From: Alteraurantiacibacter buctensis
GTDB taxonomy: Bacteria; Pseudomonadota; Alphaproteobacteria; Sphingomonadales; Sphingomonadaceae
Assembly (NCBI RefSeq): GCF_009827655.1
Contig: NZ_WTYV01000001.1
Coordinates: 248,001 to 312,000, forward strand
Direction of reading: 5' to 3'
Length of the DNA stretch: 64,000 bases
The stretch's first letter is position 1. Each line of letters opens with the position of its first letter. Positions 9,334 to 18,126 of the stretch are shown here, in pieces. The notes beneath the pieces are model-generated. The model was not told the DNA's origin. It saw only the letters and a program-made list of their open reading frames with translations, and ran no database searches. The translations under genes were made by a program, and so were the position numbers.

Positions 9334-10737
9334 ATGCCTGCAATGCCGCTTGCCCTCAACCCGGATCGCCTGTTTCCGGCCGATCCCGCCACCCGCGCCG
9401 TGACCCGCGACCTGTTTGCCCTGGTCGAGAAGCTGCCGATCATCAGCCCGCACGGTCACACCGATCCGCGCTGGTTTGCCGGCAATGCCAACTTTGGCAA
9501 TGCCACCGAACTGCTGCTGAAGCCCGACCACTACCTGTTCCGCATGCTCTATTCGCAGGGCGTGCGGCTGGAGGAGCTGGGTATCCGCAACAAGGCGGCC
9601 GATCCGCGCGAGGCCTGGCGCATCCTGGCGAGCAACTTCCACCTGTTCCGCGGCACGCCTTCCGCCATCTGGCTGAACTGGGTGTTCGTGGAGGTGTTCG
9701 GGCTGGACCGGCGGCTCTCTGCCGAAACGTCCGACCTTTACTACGACACGATCACCGATGCGCTGGCCACCGAGGCCTTCCGCCCGCGCGCGCTGTTCGA
9801 GCGGTTCAACATCGAGGTGATCACCACAACCGAAAGCCCGCTCGACAGCCTGGAACACCACCACGCCATTGCCGCCAGCGGCTGGCAGGGTCGCGTGCTG
9901 ACCGCCTATCGCCCCGATCCGGTGGTCGATCCCGAGTTCGAGGGGTTTCATGACAACCTCGACAAGCTGTCCGCACTGACTGGGCAGGACTGCCGCACCT
10001 GGGCGGGCTACATTGCCGCCCATCGCCAGCGGCGGGCCGATTTCATCGCCGCTGGGGCCACGTCGAGCGATCACGGCCACCCCACCGCGCGCACCGCCGA
10101 CCTTGCGCCTGCCGAAGCGGAGGCCCTGTTCGCCCGCGTCTCGTCCGGCCCCGCCAGCGCCGCCGATGCCGAGCTGTTCCGCGCCCAGATGCTGACCGAG
10201 ATGGCGCGGATGAGCCTGGATGACGGGCTGGTGATGCAGCTTCACCCCGGCTCCTTCCGCAACCACAACCAGCCGCTGTTCGACCGCTTCGGGCGCGACA
10301 AGGGGGCGGATATCCCGATGGCGACCGATTACGTCACCGCGCTGCAACCGCTGCTGGGTGCCTTCGGCAACGATCCGCGCCTGTCGCTGATCGTCTTCAC
10401 GCTGGACGAGACGGCCTATGCCCGCGAGTTGGCCCCGCTGGCGGGCCACTATCCGGCGATGAAGCTGGGCCCGGCCTGGTGGTTCCACGACAGCCCCGAA
10501 GGCATGCGCCGCTATCGCCGCATGGTGACCGAGACGGCCGGTTTCTACAACACCGTGGGCTTCAACGACGATACCCGCGCTTTCCTCTCCATCCCCGCGC
10601 GGCATGACCTTGCGCGCCGGATCGACTGCGGCTTTCTGGCGGAACTGGTGGTGGAACACCGGCTGGAGCTGGACGAGGCGGCAGAGCTGGCGGTGGACCT
10701 CGCCTATAACCTGGCAAAGGCGGCCTACAGGCTGTGA
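9334..10737 (+). CDS. uxaC: Glucuronate (uronate) isomerase
   Basis: Cytoplasmic isomerase converting D-glucuronate to D-fructuronate, and galacturonate to tagaturonate. 467 aa, the usual length. The amidohydrolase-like metal motif SPHGHTDPRWF is near residue 33, followed by LLLKPDHYLFRMLYSQGV, VITTTESPLDSLEHH and the late QLHPGSFRNHN and LGPAWWFHDSPEGMRR blocks that define UxaC. It overlaps the GTG start of uxuB (GTGA). Confidence 0.95.
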   Translation: MPAMPLALNPDRLFPADPATRAVTRDLFALVEKLPIISPHGHTDPRWFAGNANFGNATELLLKPDHYLFRMLYSQGVRLEELGIRNKAADPREAWRILASNFHLFRGTPSAIWLNWVFVEVFGLDRRLSAETSDLYYDTITDALATEAFRPRALFERFNIEVITTTESPLDSLEHHHAIAASGWQGRVLTAYRPDPVVDPEFEGFHDNLDKLSALTGQDCRTWAGYIAAHRQRRADFIAAGATSSDHGHPTARTADLAPAEAEALFARVSSGPASAADAELFRAQMLTEMARMSLDDGLVMQLHPGSFRNHNQPLFDRFGRDKGADIPMATDYVTALQPLLGAFGNDPRLSLIVFTLDETAYARELAPLAGHYPAMKLGPAWWFHDSPEGMRRYRRMVTETAGFYNTVGFNDDTRAFLSIPARHDLARRIDCGFLAELVVEHRLELDEAAELAVDLAYNLAKAAYRL

Positions 10738-12116
10738 CCCGGCTGAGCGAAGCGAGCCTCTCCGCCCTGCCCGAGGGTTTGGATGCGCCGCACTATGACC
10801 GCGCAAGCCAGGCCCAAGGCATCGTGCATTTCGGCCTGGGCGCCTTCGCCCGCGCGCACTTGGCCTGGTACACCGACAAGGCTCTCAATGCAGGTGAAAA
10901 TGGCTGGCTGATCACCGGCGTCTCGATGCGCTCGCCCGCCGTAGGTGAGCAGCTCAATCCGCAGGATGGCCTCTATTCGCTGACCGAGCGCAGCGCAGAT
11001 GGGGAATGCACCCGCGTGATGGGCGCGATCCGCGAGGTGCTGCTGGCCGATGCTGACCGGCAGCGGATCGTGGACCTGATCGCCAGCCCGGATTGCCATA
11101 TCGCCAGCTTCACCGTGACCGAGAAGGGCTATTGCCGGCGGCCGGACGGTTCGCTTGACCAGAGCCTCGCCGCACAGGGTTTCTACCCCCTGCTGGGCGA
11201 GGCGCTGGCCCGGCGGCACGCCAGCGGGCTCCTCGGCCTGACGCTACTGTCCTGCGACAACCTGGCGCACAATGGCCGCGTGCTGGAAAAGCTGCTGGGC
11301 GAATGGCTGGCGGCGCACCAGCCGCAGGCGACAGGCTGGTTTGCCCACGAATGCACCTGTCCGGAGACTATGGTGGACCGCATCGTCCCGGCGATGACTG
11401 CTGCCAACCTCGACGAGGCGCAGGCCCTGCTGGGAGACGTGCGCGACGAGGGTGCGATCTTCACCGAAAGCTTCAGCCAGTGGGTGATCGAGGACCGCTT
11501 TGCCGGCCCCCGCCCGCGCTGGGAGGAGCACGGCGCGCAGATCGTGGCCGATGTTGCACCATATGAGACCGCCAAGCTGCGGATGCTCAACGGCGCCCAT
11601 TCGCTGCTGGCCTATTGCGGACTGGCGAAGGGCCACACCTACGTCCACCAGGCGATTGCCGATCCGGACCTGCGGACTCTGGTCCAGCGCCTGATGCTGG
11701 ACGAAGCGGCCCCCACCATCCGCACGGCCCCAGGGCAGGACCTGCCCGCCTATGCGGAGGCGCTGATCGCCCGCTTCGAGAATCCGGCCCTCCAGCACCG
11801 GCTGGCGCAGATAGCCATGGATGGCAGCCAGAAGCTGCCGCAGCGCTGGCTGGCCGTGCTGGCCGAGCGGCAGGCGCAGGGGCTATCCTCGACCGCAATC
11901 ATGCGCGGGCTTGCTGCCTGGCTGCGCCACGTGCGCGGAGATAACGGACCGGTGGACGACCCGCTGGCCGCGGACCTCGAAGCGGCCTCGCAGCAGCCGG
12001 ACACGGCGGCGATGATCCGCGCCATTGTGGGCCCCGGCGGGCTGGTCGGTTCGCCGTGGCACCCGTCCGACGACGAGATCGCACAGTTGCAAACAGCGTT
12101 GGGAGAAGCGCGATGA
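10734..12116 (+). CDS. uxuB: Mannitol dehydrogenase family, fructuronate reductase
   Basis: NAD-dependent polyol dehydrogenase, 460 aa, placed to reduce D-fructuronate to D-mannonate. It has the Rossmann-like HFGLGAFARAHLAWYTD start and the family catalytic motif K-x4-N-x2-H (Lys281, Asn286, His289 in KLRMLNGAH). GTG start overlapping the uxaC stop. Its stop overlaps the ATG of the sulfatase gene. Sequence alone cannot separate fructuronate from tagaturonate or mannitol. The pathway context supports UxuB. Confidence 0.88.
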   Translation: MTRLSEASLSALPEGLDAPHYDRASQAQGIVHFGLGAFARAHLAWYTDKALNAGENGWLITGVSMRSPAVGEQLNPQDGLYSLTERSADGECTRVMGAIREVLLADADRQRIVDLIASPDCHIASFTVTEKGYCRRPDGSLDQSLAAQGFYPLLGEALARRHASGLLGLTLLSCDNLAHNGRVLEKLLGEWLAAHQPQATGWFAHECTCPETMVDRIVPAMTAANLDEAQALLGDVRDEGAIFTESFSQWVIEDRFAGPRPRWEEHGAQIVADVAPYETAKLRMLNGAHSLLAYCGLAKGHTYVHQAIADPDLRTLVQRLMLDEAAPTIRTAPGQDLPAYAEALIARFENPALQHRLAQIAMDGSQKLPQRWLAVLAERQAQGLSSTAIMRGLAAWLRHVRGDNGPVDDPLAADLEAASQQPDTAAMIRAIVGPGGLVGSPWHPSDDEIAQLQTALGEAR

Positions 12117-14062
12117 CCGGATTGTCCCGCCGCGCCCTGCTGGGCGGCACCCTCGGCCTGGCGGGCCTGGCCGCCACCGCCGCGCGCGGACAATCCGGGA
12201 GCGAACGGCCCAATATCCTGTGCCTCGTCAGCGAGGACAACAACCCCTACATCGGCGCCTATGGCGACCGGCTGGCCCGCACCCCCCATATCGATGCGCT
12301 GGCCGCGCGCGGGGTACTGTTCCGCAATGCCTATTCCGTGGCGCCGGTTTGCGCCCCTTCGCGCTTTGGCCTGCTGACCGGAATCGACCCGCGCTCCTGC
12401 TCGCCCGCCCAGCACATGCGCGCGCAGGCCCGCCTGCCCGAAGGGTTCCAGACCTATCCCGAATTGCTGCGCGCCGCCGGCTATTTCTGCATCAACAACC
12501 CCAAGACCGATTACAACTGCGATGTCGATCCGCAGGCGATCTGGGACGTGCAGGGGGTGGAAGGCCACTGGCGCATGACCCCGCCGGGCCAGCCGTTCCT
12601 GTGCGTGCTGAACACCGGCACCACGCACGAGAATTCCATGTGCAGCGCACGCGAGGGATCAGTCACGCCGCAGGACGTGCGCGTGCCCGCCTTCCTGCCC
12701 GATACCCCCGTGATCCGGGCCGATATCGCCAGGTACTACAACGCGATGGAAGCAATGGACGCCGAGATCGGCAACTGGCTTGCGCAGCTGGAGGCCGATG
12801 GCCTGGCCGACGATACCATCGTCATCTACTATGGCGACAACGGCGGCGTGCTGCCCCGCTCCAAGCGCTATTGCTATGAGGAAGGCCTGCGCGTGCCGCT
12901 GGTGGTCCACGTGCCGCCCAGATGGCAGCACCTGGCCCCGGGTATGCCCGACAGCGTCTCCCAGGCGCCGGTTACCCTGCTGGACGTGCCCGCCAGCCTG
13001 CTGTCCATCGCCGGAGTGCCGCAGCCGCCGCAGATGACCGGCAAACCGCTGCTGGGCCAGCGGATCGGCCAGCCTGTCACCTATGCCTTCGGTTTCCGCG
13101 ACCGGATGGACGAGCGGTATGACCTGGTGCGCACCGTTACCGATGGGCGCTGGCGCTATATCCGCAACTACATGCCGCACCGGCCAAACGGGCAGCACGT
13201 GGCCTTCGAATGGGCGATGCAGGCCGCCTATCGCGAATGGAACGCGCTGCACCTGGCGGGGCAACTGACGGCGCAGCAGGATGCCTTCTTCCAGGCAAAG
13301 CCGTTCGAGGAACTGTACGACCTGGCAGCCGATCCCGACGAGGTGAACAACCTGATCGGCACCCCTGCCGCCGCCGGGGTTGCCGCTCGCCTGTCCCGCG
13401 CGCTCGACCGGCACATGCTGGCCATCAACGACAACGGCTTCCTGCCCGAAGGCGCGACGGGCGAGGGCTATTTCGAAAGCCGCGACCGCGCGGTCTATCC
13501 CTTGCGCAAGCTGATGACGCTGGCGAGCCGGGCTGCCAGCCGCTCGCCCCGCAACCTCTCTCGCTTCCAGCGGCTGCTGGCCAGCCCGGTCCCCGCGATC
13601 CGCTTCTGGGCCGCGCGCGGCCTGTTGATGCTGGGGGCGCAAGCGGCCCCCGCACGCGCGGCCCTGCTGGATGTGCTGTCGAACGATGCCGTGCCGCAGG
13701 TGCGCGTGGTTGCCGCCGAGGCGCTGGTCGGCCTTGGTGAAGCCGAAGCCGCCGTGCCCGTGCTGATCGCCCTGGCCGACGATCCCCAGCCGCTGCCGGT
13801 ACGGGTCCAGGCGCTCGATGCGTTGACCTTCATCGGCGAAGCGGCCCGCCCCGCCCTGCCGTTACTCCAGCGCCTGGCCGCGATCACCGTGGCACCCGGC
13901 CAGACCGATTACGTGCCCCGCCTGGCCGCCTACCTGATCGCGCTGCTGGAAGGCACCTATGATCCGCGCGCCGATGCCATCCCGGCGCAGGGCTGTGCGG
14001 CGCTCAACCGCTCGGGCGCGCTGTTCATGGGGCCGCCGCCCAGCGCAGCCTGGCCGCGCTAG
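12113..14062 (+). CDS. Exported sulfatase with C-terminal HEAT-like repeats
   Basis: Type I formylglycine sulfatase, 649 aa. The N-terminal SRRALLGGTLGLAGLAATAARG is a Tat-type signal. The active-site motif is CAPSRFGLLTG with Cys80 as the formylglycine precursor, and metal-binding sequence occurs at SEDNNPYIGAYG and YYGDNGG. Residues about 500-620 carry HEAT-like helical repeats (AALLDVLSNDAVPQVRVVAAEAL and similar). The start overlaps the uxuB stop (ATGA), so it belongs to the hexuronate operon and suggests a sulfated uronic-acid glycan as substrate. No formylglycine-generating enzyme is present in the window. Confidence 0.9.
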   Translation: MTGLSRRALLGGTLGLAGLAATAARGQSGSERPNILCLVSEDNNPYIGAYGDRLARTPHIDALAARGVLFRNAYSVAPVCAPSRFGLLTGIDPRSCSPAQHMRAQARLPEGFQTYPELLRAAGYFCINNPKTDYNCDVDPQAIWDVQGVEGHWRMTPPGQPFLCVLNTGTTHENSMCSAREGSVTPQDVRVPAFLPDTPVIRADIARYYNAMEAMDAEIGNWLAQLEADGLADDTIVIYYGDNGGVLPRSKRYCYEEGLRVPLVVHVPPRWQHLAPGMPDSVSQAPVTLLDVPASLLSIAGVPQPPQMTGKPLLGQRIGQPVTYAFGFRDRMDERYDLVRTVTDGRWRYIRNYMPHRPNGQHVAFEWAMQAAYREWNALHLAGQLTAQQDAFFQAKPFEELYDLAADPDEVNNLIGTPAAAGVAARLSRALDRHMLAINDNGFLPEGATGEGYFESRDRAVYPLRKLMTLASRAASRSPRNLSRFQRLLASPVPAIRFWAARGLLMLGAQAAPARAALLDVLSNDAVPQVRVVAAEALVGLGEAEAAVPVLIALADDPQPLPVRVQALDALTFIGEAARPALPLLQRLAAITVAPGQTDYVPRLAAYLIALLEGTYDPRADAIPAQGCAALNRSGALFMGPPPSAAWPR

Positions 14063-14066
14063 CAGC

Positions 14067-16592
14067 TCACACCTGCGGCAGGGCCTGCTCGGCATGGCCC
14101 CAGCCGATCAGGGCGGGGGTGCGGGCCCGGGCCAGCAGCTTGTCCGCATCGTCGATGCTGAACGGGTGGGCGTTCTCCACCTCCGCCAGTTCGTCCCAGG
14201 CAATCGGCACGGCCACCGGCGCACCGGCGCGCGCGCGGGCGCTGTAAGGGAGCACGGCGGTGGAGCCGCGCTGGTTCCTCAGCCAGTCGATGAAGATCTT
14301 GCCCTTGCGCTTGGCCTTGCTCATCGTGGCCACGAACCGGTCGGGCTGGGCGATGGCCAGCGCCTCGGCAAAGCGGCGGGCAAAGTCCTTGTGCTCGTCC
14401 CACGAATGGCCCGGCGTCAGCGGTACCACCACGTGCACGCCCTTGCCGCCCGACAGCATGGCAAAGCTGGTGAGGCCCAAGTCGGCCAGCTGGTCGTGGA
14501 TGTCGCGCGCGGCTTTCTTCACGTCATCGAAATCCAGTCCTTCATCGGGATCGAGGTCGAAGATCAGCCGGTCGGGTGCTTCCACCGCATCGCTGCGCGA
14601 TCCCCAGCCGTGGAATTCGATGGTGCCCATCTGCACGCAGGCGATCAGGCCGGCAGCATCGGTGACGTAGAGGTAATCCTCGGCCCCGCCGTCCTTTTCG
14701 GTGATCGGCACATGGGACACGTGCGGGCCGAACGAGCCGCTGTCATGCTTCTGGAAAAAGCACTTGCTGGCCCGCCCCTGCGGGCAACGCACCAGGCTGA
14801 TCGGCCGGCGGGCCGCCCACGGCAGCATCAGCGGGGCCACGGCCTGATAGTAATCGGCCAGGTCGCCCTTGGTCTGCCCGCTTTCGGGAAAGATCACCCG
14901 CTCGCGGCTGGTGATCTCAACCGGCGGTTCCTCCACCGGGGCAGGCTGGGCTTTTTCTGGCTTTACATCCTTTACCTTCTTGTCGGCGCGCAGGCCCACG
15001 AAGCTGGCGTGGCGCACGCTGCCTTCGGCGGTGAATTCGGCAAAGGCCACTTCGGCCACCAGTTCGGGCTTCAGCCAGGTGACCCCGCGACTGGCGACTC
15101 GGTCCACTTCGGCAGCAGGCTTATCGGTGGCCAGCGGCTCCATCTCGCCGGCCAGCCGGTCCAGCGTATCGCCATCGAAGCCGGTGCCCACATTGCCCTT
15201 GTAGACCATCTGGCGCCCTTCCTTCTGCGCCAGCAGCAGACTGGCAAAGGGGCGTATGCGGGTGGTCGACTTCTTCCAGCCGATGATCACAAATTCCTGC
15301 CGCAGCACGCACTTCACCTTCACCCAGTTCCTGGTGCGCTTGCCGCGATAGGGCGCGTCGATCGCCTTGGAGATGATCCCTTCCTGCCCCGCCTTGCACA
15401 TCGCGGCGAACAGCTTTTCGCCCGCGCCGATAACGTGGTCGGCCACATGGATCGGCGGCTCGGCATCGGCCAGCAGGGCCTCCAGCCGTTCCTTGCGCTC
15501 GATATTGCTCAGCGGCGTCAGGTCCTCGCCCGCCAGCTCCAGCAGATCGAAGGCGTGGAAGGCCAGCCGGTCGCTTTCCTCCTGGCTGCCGTGGCCGCGC
15601 TTCAGCACGTTTTGCAGGCTGGAGAAATCGGGGTTGCCCCTGGCATCATAGGCCACGATCTCGCCGTCAATCAGGCACGGCGGCAGGTCCAGCGCCGCCA
15701 GGTGGCGCACCAGCGGCACGAACTTGTCGCTCCAGTCCAGGCCGTTGCGGGTATAGACGCGCACCTTGTCGCCCTTGCAGGCGACCAGCGCGCGATAGCC
15801 GTCGAACTTGATCTCGTGCATCCAGCCGTTGCCGTCGGGCACGGCGTCGACCAGCGTGGCGAGCTGGGGTGCGCGGAACTTCGGCAGCGGGGCGGGCTTG
15901 CCTGGCTTGGCAGGCCTTCCCTTCACCGCTCCCTTGTTGTGGCTGGCCGCCTTCTGCATCTGCGCGGCAAAATCCGCGCCCTTCCTGCCCGCCAGCGAGA
16001 AGCTGCCCTGCTCGTCAGCGGCGATTTCCGCCATCGAGCGCCCGGTCAGCACGCTGGATAGCGCCTTTTCCACCAGCGGATCACCGGGCCGGGCGTGCTC
16101 ATCATCCACCTTGCGCAGCAGCCAGTTCTCGCGCTTTTCGTTGCCGCGCGGCTTCAGGCGGATCAGGATCCATTCGCCCTTCATCCGCTCCCCGTCGAGC
16201 GTGAAGTGCAGGTGGCCCTTGTCGATGTCGTGCCAGCTCTTGCCTTCTACCGGCGCCCAGGTGCCACGGTCCCACAGCATCACGCTGCCGCCGCCATATT
16301 CGCCCTTGGGGATTACCCCCTCGAACTCGGCATAGGCCAGCGGATGGTCCTCGGTCCGCACGGCCAGCCGCTTGATTGCCGGATCGGGACTTGGCCCTTT
16401 GGTCACGGCCCAGCTTTTCAGCACGCCATCGGCCTCCAGCCGGAAATCCCAGTGCAGGCGGGTGGCGGCGTGCTTCTGCACGATGAAGCGGTTGCCGCCC
16501 TCGCTGTGCGCGCGCTTGCCCGCAGGCTCGGCCGTTTTCCTGAAATCGCGCTTGGCGTTATAGGCGGCGAGCGGATCGGCCTTGCGCGTCAT
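14067..16592 (-). CDS. ligD: ATP-dependent DNA ligase LigD (NHEJ)
   Basis: Multifunctional end-joining enzyme, 841 aa. Order: 3'-phosphoesterase domain (His41, His47, Asp49 in HAATRLHWDF), ATP-dependent ligase with adenylated Lys262 in HEIKFDGYR, OB fold, then the archaeo-eukaryotic primase-like polymerase domain (VIFPESGQTKGDLADYY, SKCFFQKH, and the metal-binding DLDPDEG). This PE-ligase-polymerase order is common in proteobacteria. Its start overlaps the stop of the MgtC-like gene and ku lies upstream in the same operon. It converges on the sulfatase with a 4-nt gap. Confidence 0.96.
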   Translation of the reverse strand: MTRKADPLAAYNAKRDFRKTAEPAGKRAHSEGGNRFIVQKHAATRLHWDFRLEADGVLKSWAVTKGPSPDPAIKRLAVRTEDHPLAYAEFEGVIPKGEYGGGSVMLWDRGTWAPVEGKSWHDIDKGHLHFTLDGERMKGEWILIRLKPRGNEKRENWLLRKVDDEHARPGDPLVEKALSSVLTGRSMAEIAADEQGSFSLAGRKGADFAAQMQKAASHNKGAVKGRPAKPGKPAPLPKFRAPQLATLVDAVPDGNGWMHEIKFDGYRALVACKGDKVRVYTRNGLDWSDKFVPLVRHLAALDLPPCLIDGEIVAYDARGNPDFSSLQNVLKRGHGSQEESDRLAFHAFDLLELAGEDLTPLSNIERKERLEALLADAEPPIHVADHVIGAGEKLFAAMCKAGQEGIISKAIDAPYRGKRTRNWVKVKCVLRQEFVIIGWKKSTTRIRPFASLLLAQKEGRQMVYKGNVGTGFDGDTLDRLAGEMEPLATDKPAAEVDRVASRGVTWLKPELVAEVAFAEFTAEGSVRHASFVGLRADKKVKDVKPEKAQPAPVEEPPVEITSRERVIFPESGQTKGDLADYYQAVAPLMLPWAARRPISLVRCPQGRASKCFFQKHDSGSFGPHVSHVPITEKDGGAEDYLYVTDAAGLIACVQMGTIEFHGWGSRSDAVEAPDRLIFDLDPDEGLDFDDVKKAARDIHDQLADLGLTSFAMLSGGKGVHVVVPLTPGHSWDEHKDFARRFAEALAIAQPDRFVATMSKAKRKGKIFIDWLRNQRGSTAVLPYSARARAGAPVAVPIAWDELAEVENAHPFSIDDADKLLARARTPALIGWGHAEQALPQV

Positions 16593-17071
16593 GGCGCGCT
16601 ATCCTCGCGGTCTTCGGGAAAGTAGCGCTTCTCCAGCAGCCCCACCAGCGTCAGCATTACCAGCGAGATGACCGCACCGATCAGCACCAGCGGCCACTGG
16701 CCCGCCCCGCAGGCGAGCCCTATAACCGCCGTCAACCACAGGTGGGCTGCGGTGGTCAGGTTCTTCACCCGCCCCTTGCTGAACACGATCAGGCCCGCGC
16801 CCACGATGCCGATGAAGCTGCCGGTTGCCTCGAACATGCGCAGTGCATCCAGCCGGGCATCCGGCCCGCCAAGTTGGTGATAGAGCGCCAGCATCGATAC
16901 CGCGAGCGCGGCGGAAGCGAAGCACACCAGCCCGTGGGTGCGCAGGCCGGCAGCATGGCCGCGAATCTCGCGGTCCAGCCCCAGCAGAAGGCCGATGATG
17001 GCCGCCGCGCCCAACCGGGTCAGCACGTCCCAATCGAGCCAGTGCAGCAGGACGGGATCGTTCAGCTCCAT
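16589..17071 (-). CDS. MgtC/SapB family membrane protein
   Basis: Small inner-membrane protein, 160 aa, with about four TM segments. The N-terminal LGAAAIIGLLLGLDREIRG followed by GLRTHGLVCFASAALAV is the MgtC/SapB signature. Homologues influence Mg2+ homeostasis or ATP synthase activity, and the role here is unknown. The start at 17071 overlaps the ku stop (ATGA) and its stop overlaps the ligD start, so it is fully embedded in the NHEJ operon. The longer open frame upstream runs antiparallel through ku codons in another frame and is not used. Confidence 0.85.
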   Translation of the reverse strand: MELNDPVLLHWLDWDVLTRLGAAAIIGLLLGLDREIRGHAAGLRTHGLVCFASAALAVSMLALYHQLGGPDARLDALRMFEATGSFIGIVGAGLIVFSKGRVKNLTTAAHLWLTAVIGLACGAGQWPLVLIGAVISLVMLTLVGLLEKRYFPEDREDSAP

Positions 17072-17934
17072 CAGGCGCGTTTCCGTGCCGGAGCCTTCTT
17101 CGCCGCCGGCTTCTTCGCGGCCTGCTTTTTCGCAGGAGCCTGGTCTTCGCCGCCGACCGATTTCTTTAGCGCCGCCATGAGGTCGATCACGTTGGAGCCG
17201 CTGCGGGTGGCCGGTTCCTCCACATCCTCCAGGATGGTCTTGCCCCTGGCCTTGCTCTTCTTGTCGACCAGCTTCTTCAGCGCGTCGACATAGCGGTCCT
17301 GGAAGGCCGATGCATCGAAGGGCGCGCTCTTCTGGTCGATCAGGGTGGTGGCCAGGCCCAGCAGGTCCTTGCTGGGCCTGGTGGCGGGGATATCGTTGAA
17401 GAAGCTGTGCCCCTTCTTCACCTCGTCGGCATAGCGCAGCGTTTCCAGCAGCAGACCCTTGCCGCACGGCTTCAACGCTACCAGCACTTCGCGTCCGCGG
17501 ACCGAAAGCTGGCCCAGCGCTACCTTCTTCGCCTGCCGCAGGGCCTCGCGCAGCACGATGTAGGCCTCTTCAGCCAGGTCATCGGCGGGCACGACATAGT
17601 AAGGCTTTTCGAAATACAGCGGATCGATCTCATCACTTCCCACGAACTGCACCAGTTCCAGCGTCTTGCGGCTTTCGATCTTCACCGCCTCGATCTCGCG
17701 GTCCTGCAGCAGGACGAAGTTGTTCTTCGATACCTCGTAGCCCTTGACGATATCGTCACGGTCGATCGGGCCGATGCCCTGCACCACTTTCTCGTAGTTG
17801 ACCGGTTTGCCGCTGGGTTCGTGGATCTGCCGGAACCTGATGGCTGCGCCGCTCTTTTCGGCGGAATAGATTTCCACCGGGATCGAAACCAGCGCCAGCC
17901 TTATCTGACCTTGCCAATATGCCCGTGCCGGCAT
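17071..17934 (-). CDS. ku: Bacterial Ku protein
   Basis: Homodimeric ring protein that binds double-strand DNA ends and recruits LigD. 287 aa from the ATG at 17934 (MPARAYWQGQIRLALVSIPV), the canonical Ku start, preceded by AGGGAGA. A longer in-frame extension lacks family sequence. The Ku core ends near residue 250 and is followed by a Lys/Ala-rich basic tail (repeats of AKK/PAAKKA) of the kind that modulates DNA threading. First gene of ku-mgtC-ligD. Confidence 0.95.
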   Translation of the reverse strand: MPARAYWQGQIRLALVSIPVEIYSAEKSGAAIRFRQIHEPSGKPVNYEKVVQGIGPIDRDDIVKGYEVSKNNFVLLQDREIEAVKIESRKTLELVQFVGSDEIDPLYFEKPYYVVPADDLAEEAYIVLREALRQAKKVALGQLSVRGREVLVALKPCGKGLLLETLRYADEVKKGHSFFNDIPATRPSKDLLGLATTLIDQKSAPFDASAFQDRYVDALKKLVDKKSKARGKTILEDVEEPATRSGSNVIDLMAALKKSVGGEDQAPAKKQAAKKPAAKKAPARKRA

Positions 17935-18037
17935 TGCCTGTCTCCCTGATGTTGCGCCAATACCATCGCTTGGCGAGGCGATTGGTTTCCACCGGCCCCC
18001 GGCAAGGCAACGCAGGACACGACCAGCTTGTGACACG

Positions 18038-18088
18038 ATGTCAATTTTTGATCCCCTGGTTGTCACACAGGTGTAACACCGATGTCAT
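18038..18088 (+). promoter_or_regulatory. Tandem Pho box upstream of porin
   Basis: Heptamers matching the PhoB repeat (nTGTMAY) recur at exact 11-base spacing: TTGTCAC at 18060, GTGTAAC at 18071 and ATGTCAT at 18082, with a further ATGTCAA at 18038, two periods upstream (the 18049 unit is degenerate). TGACA-CGA-TGTCA at 18031-18043 is also a perfect dyad. PhoB control fits the phosphate-type porin that follows. Confidence 0.65.
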
Positions 18089-18126
18089 TAAGGGCCGCGC
18101 AGGTTGACACGCCAAGGACACATTTG

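Noticed and set aside
13959-16061. 700-codon open frame on the + strand
   Set aside because: Antisense to ligD and the end of the sulfatase. No family features.
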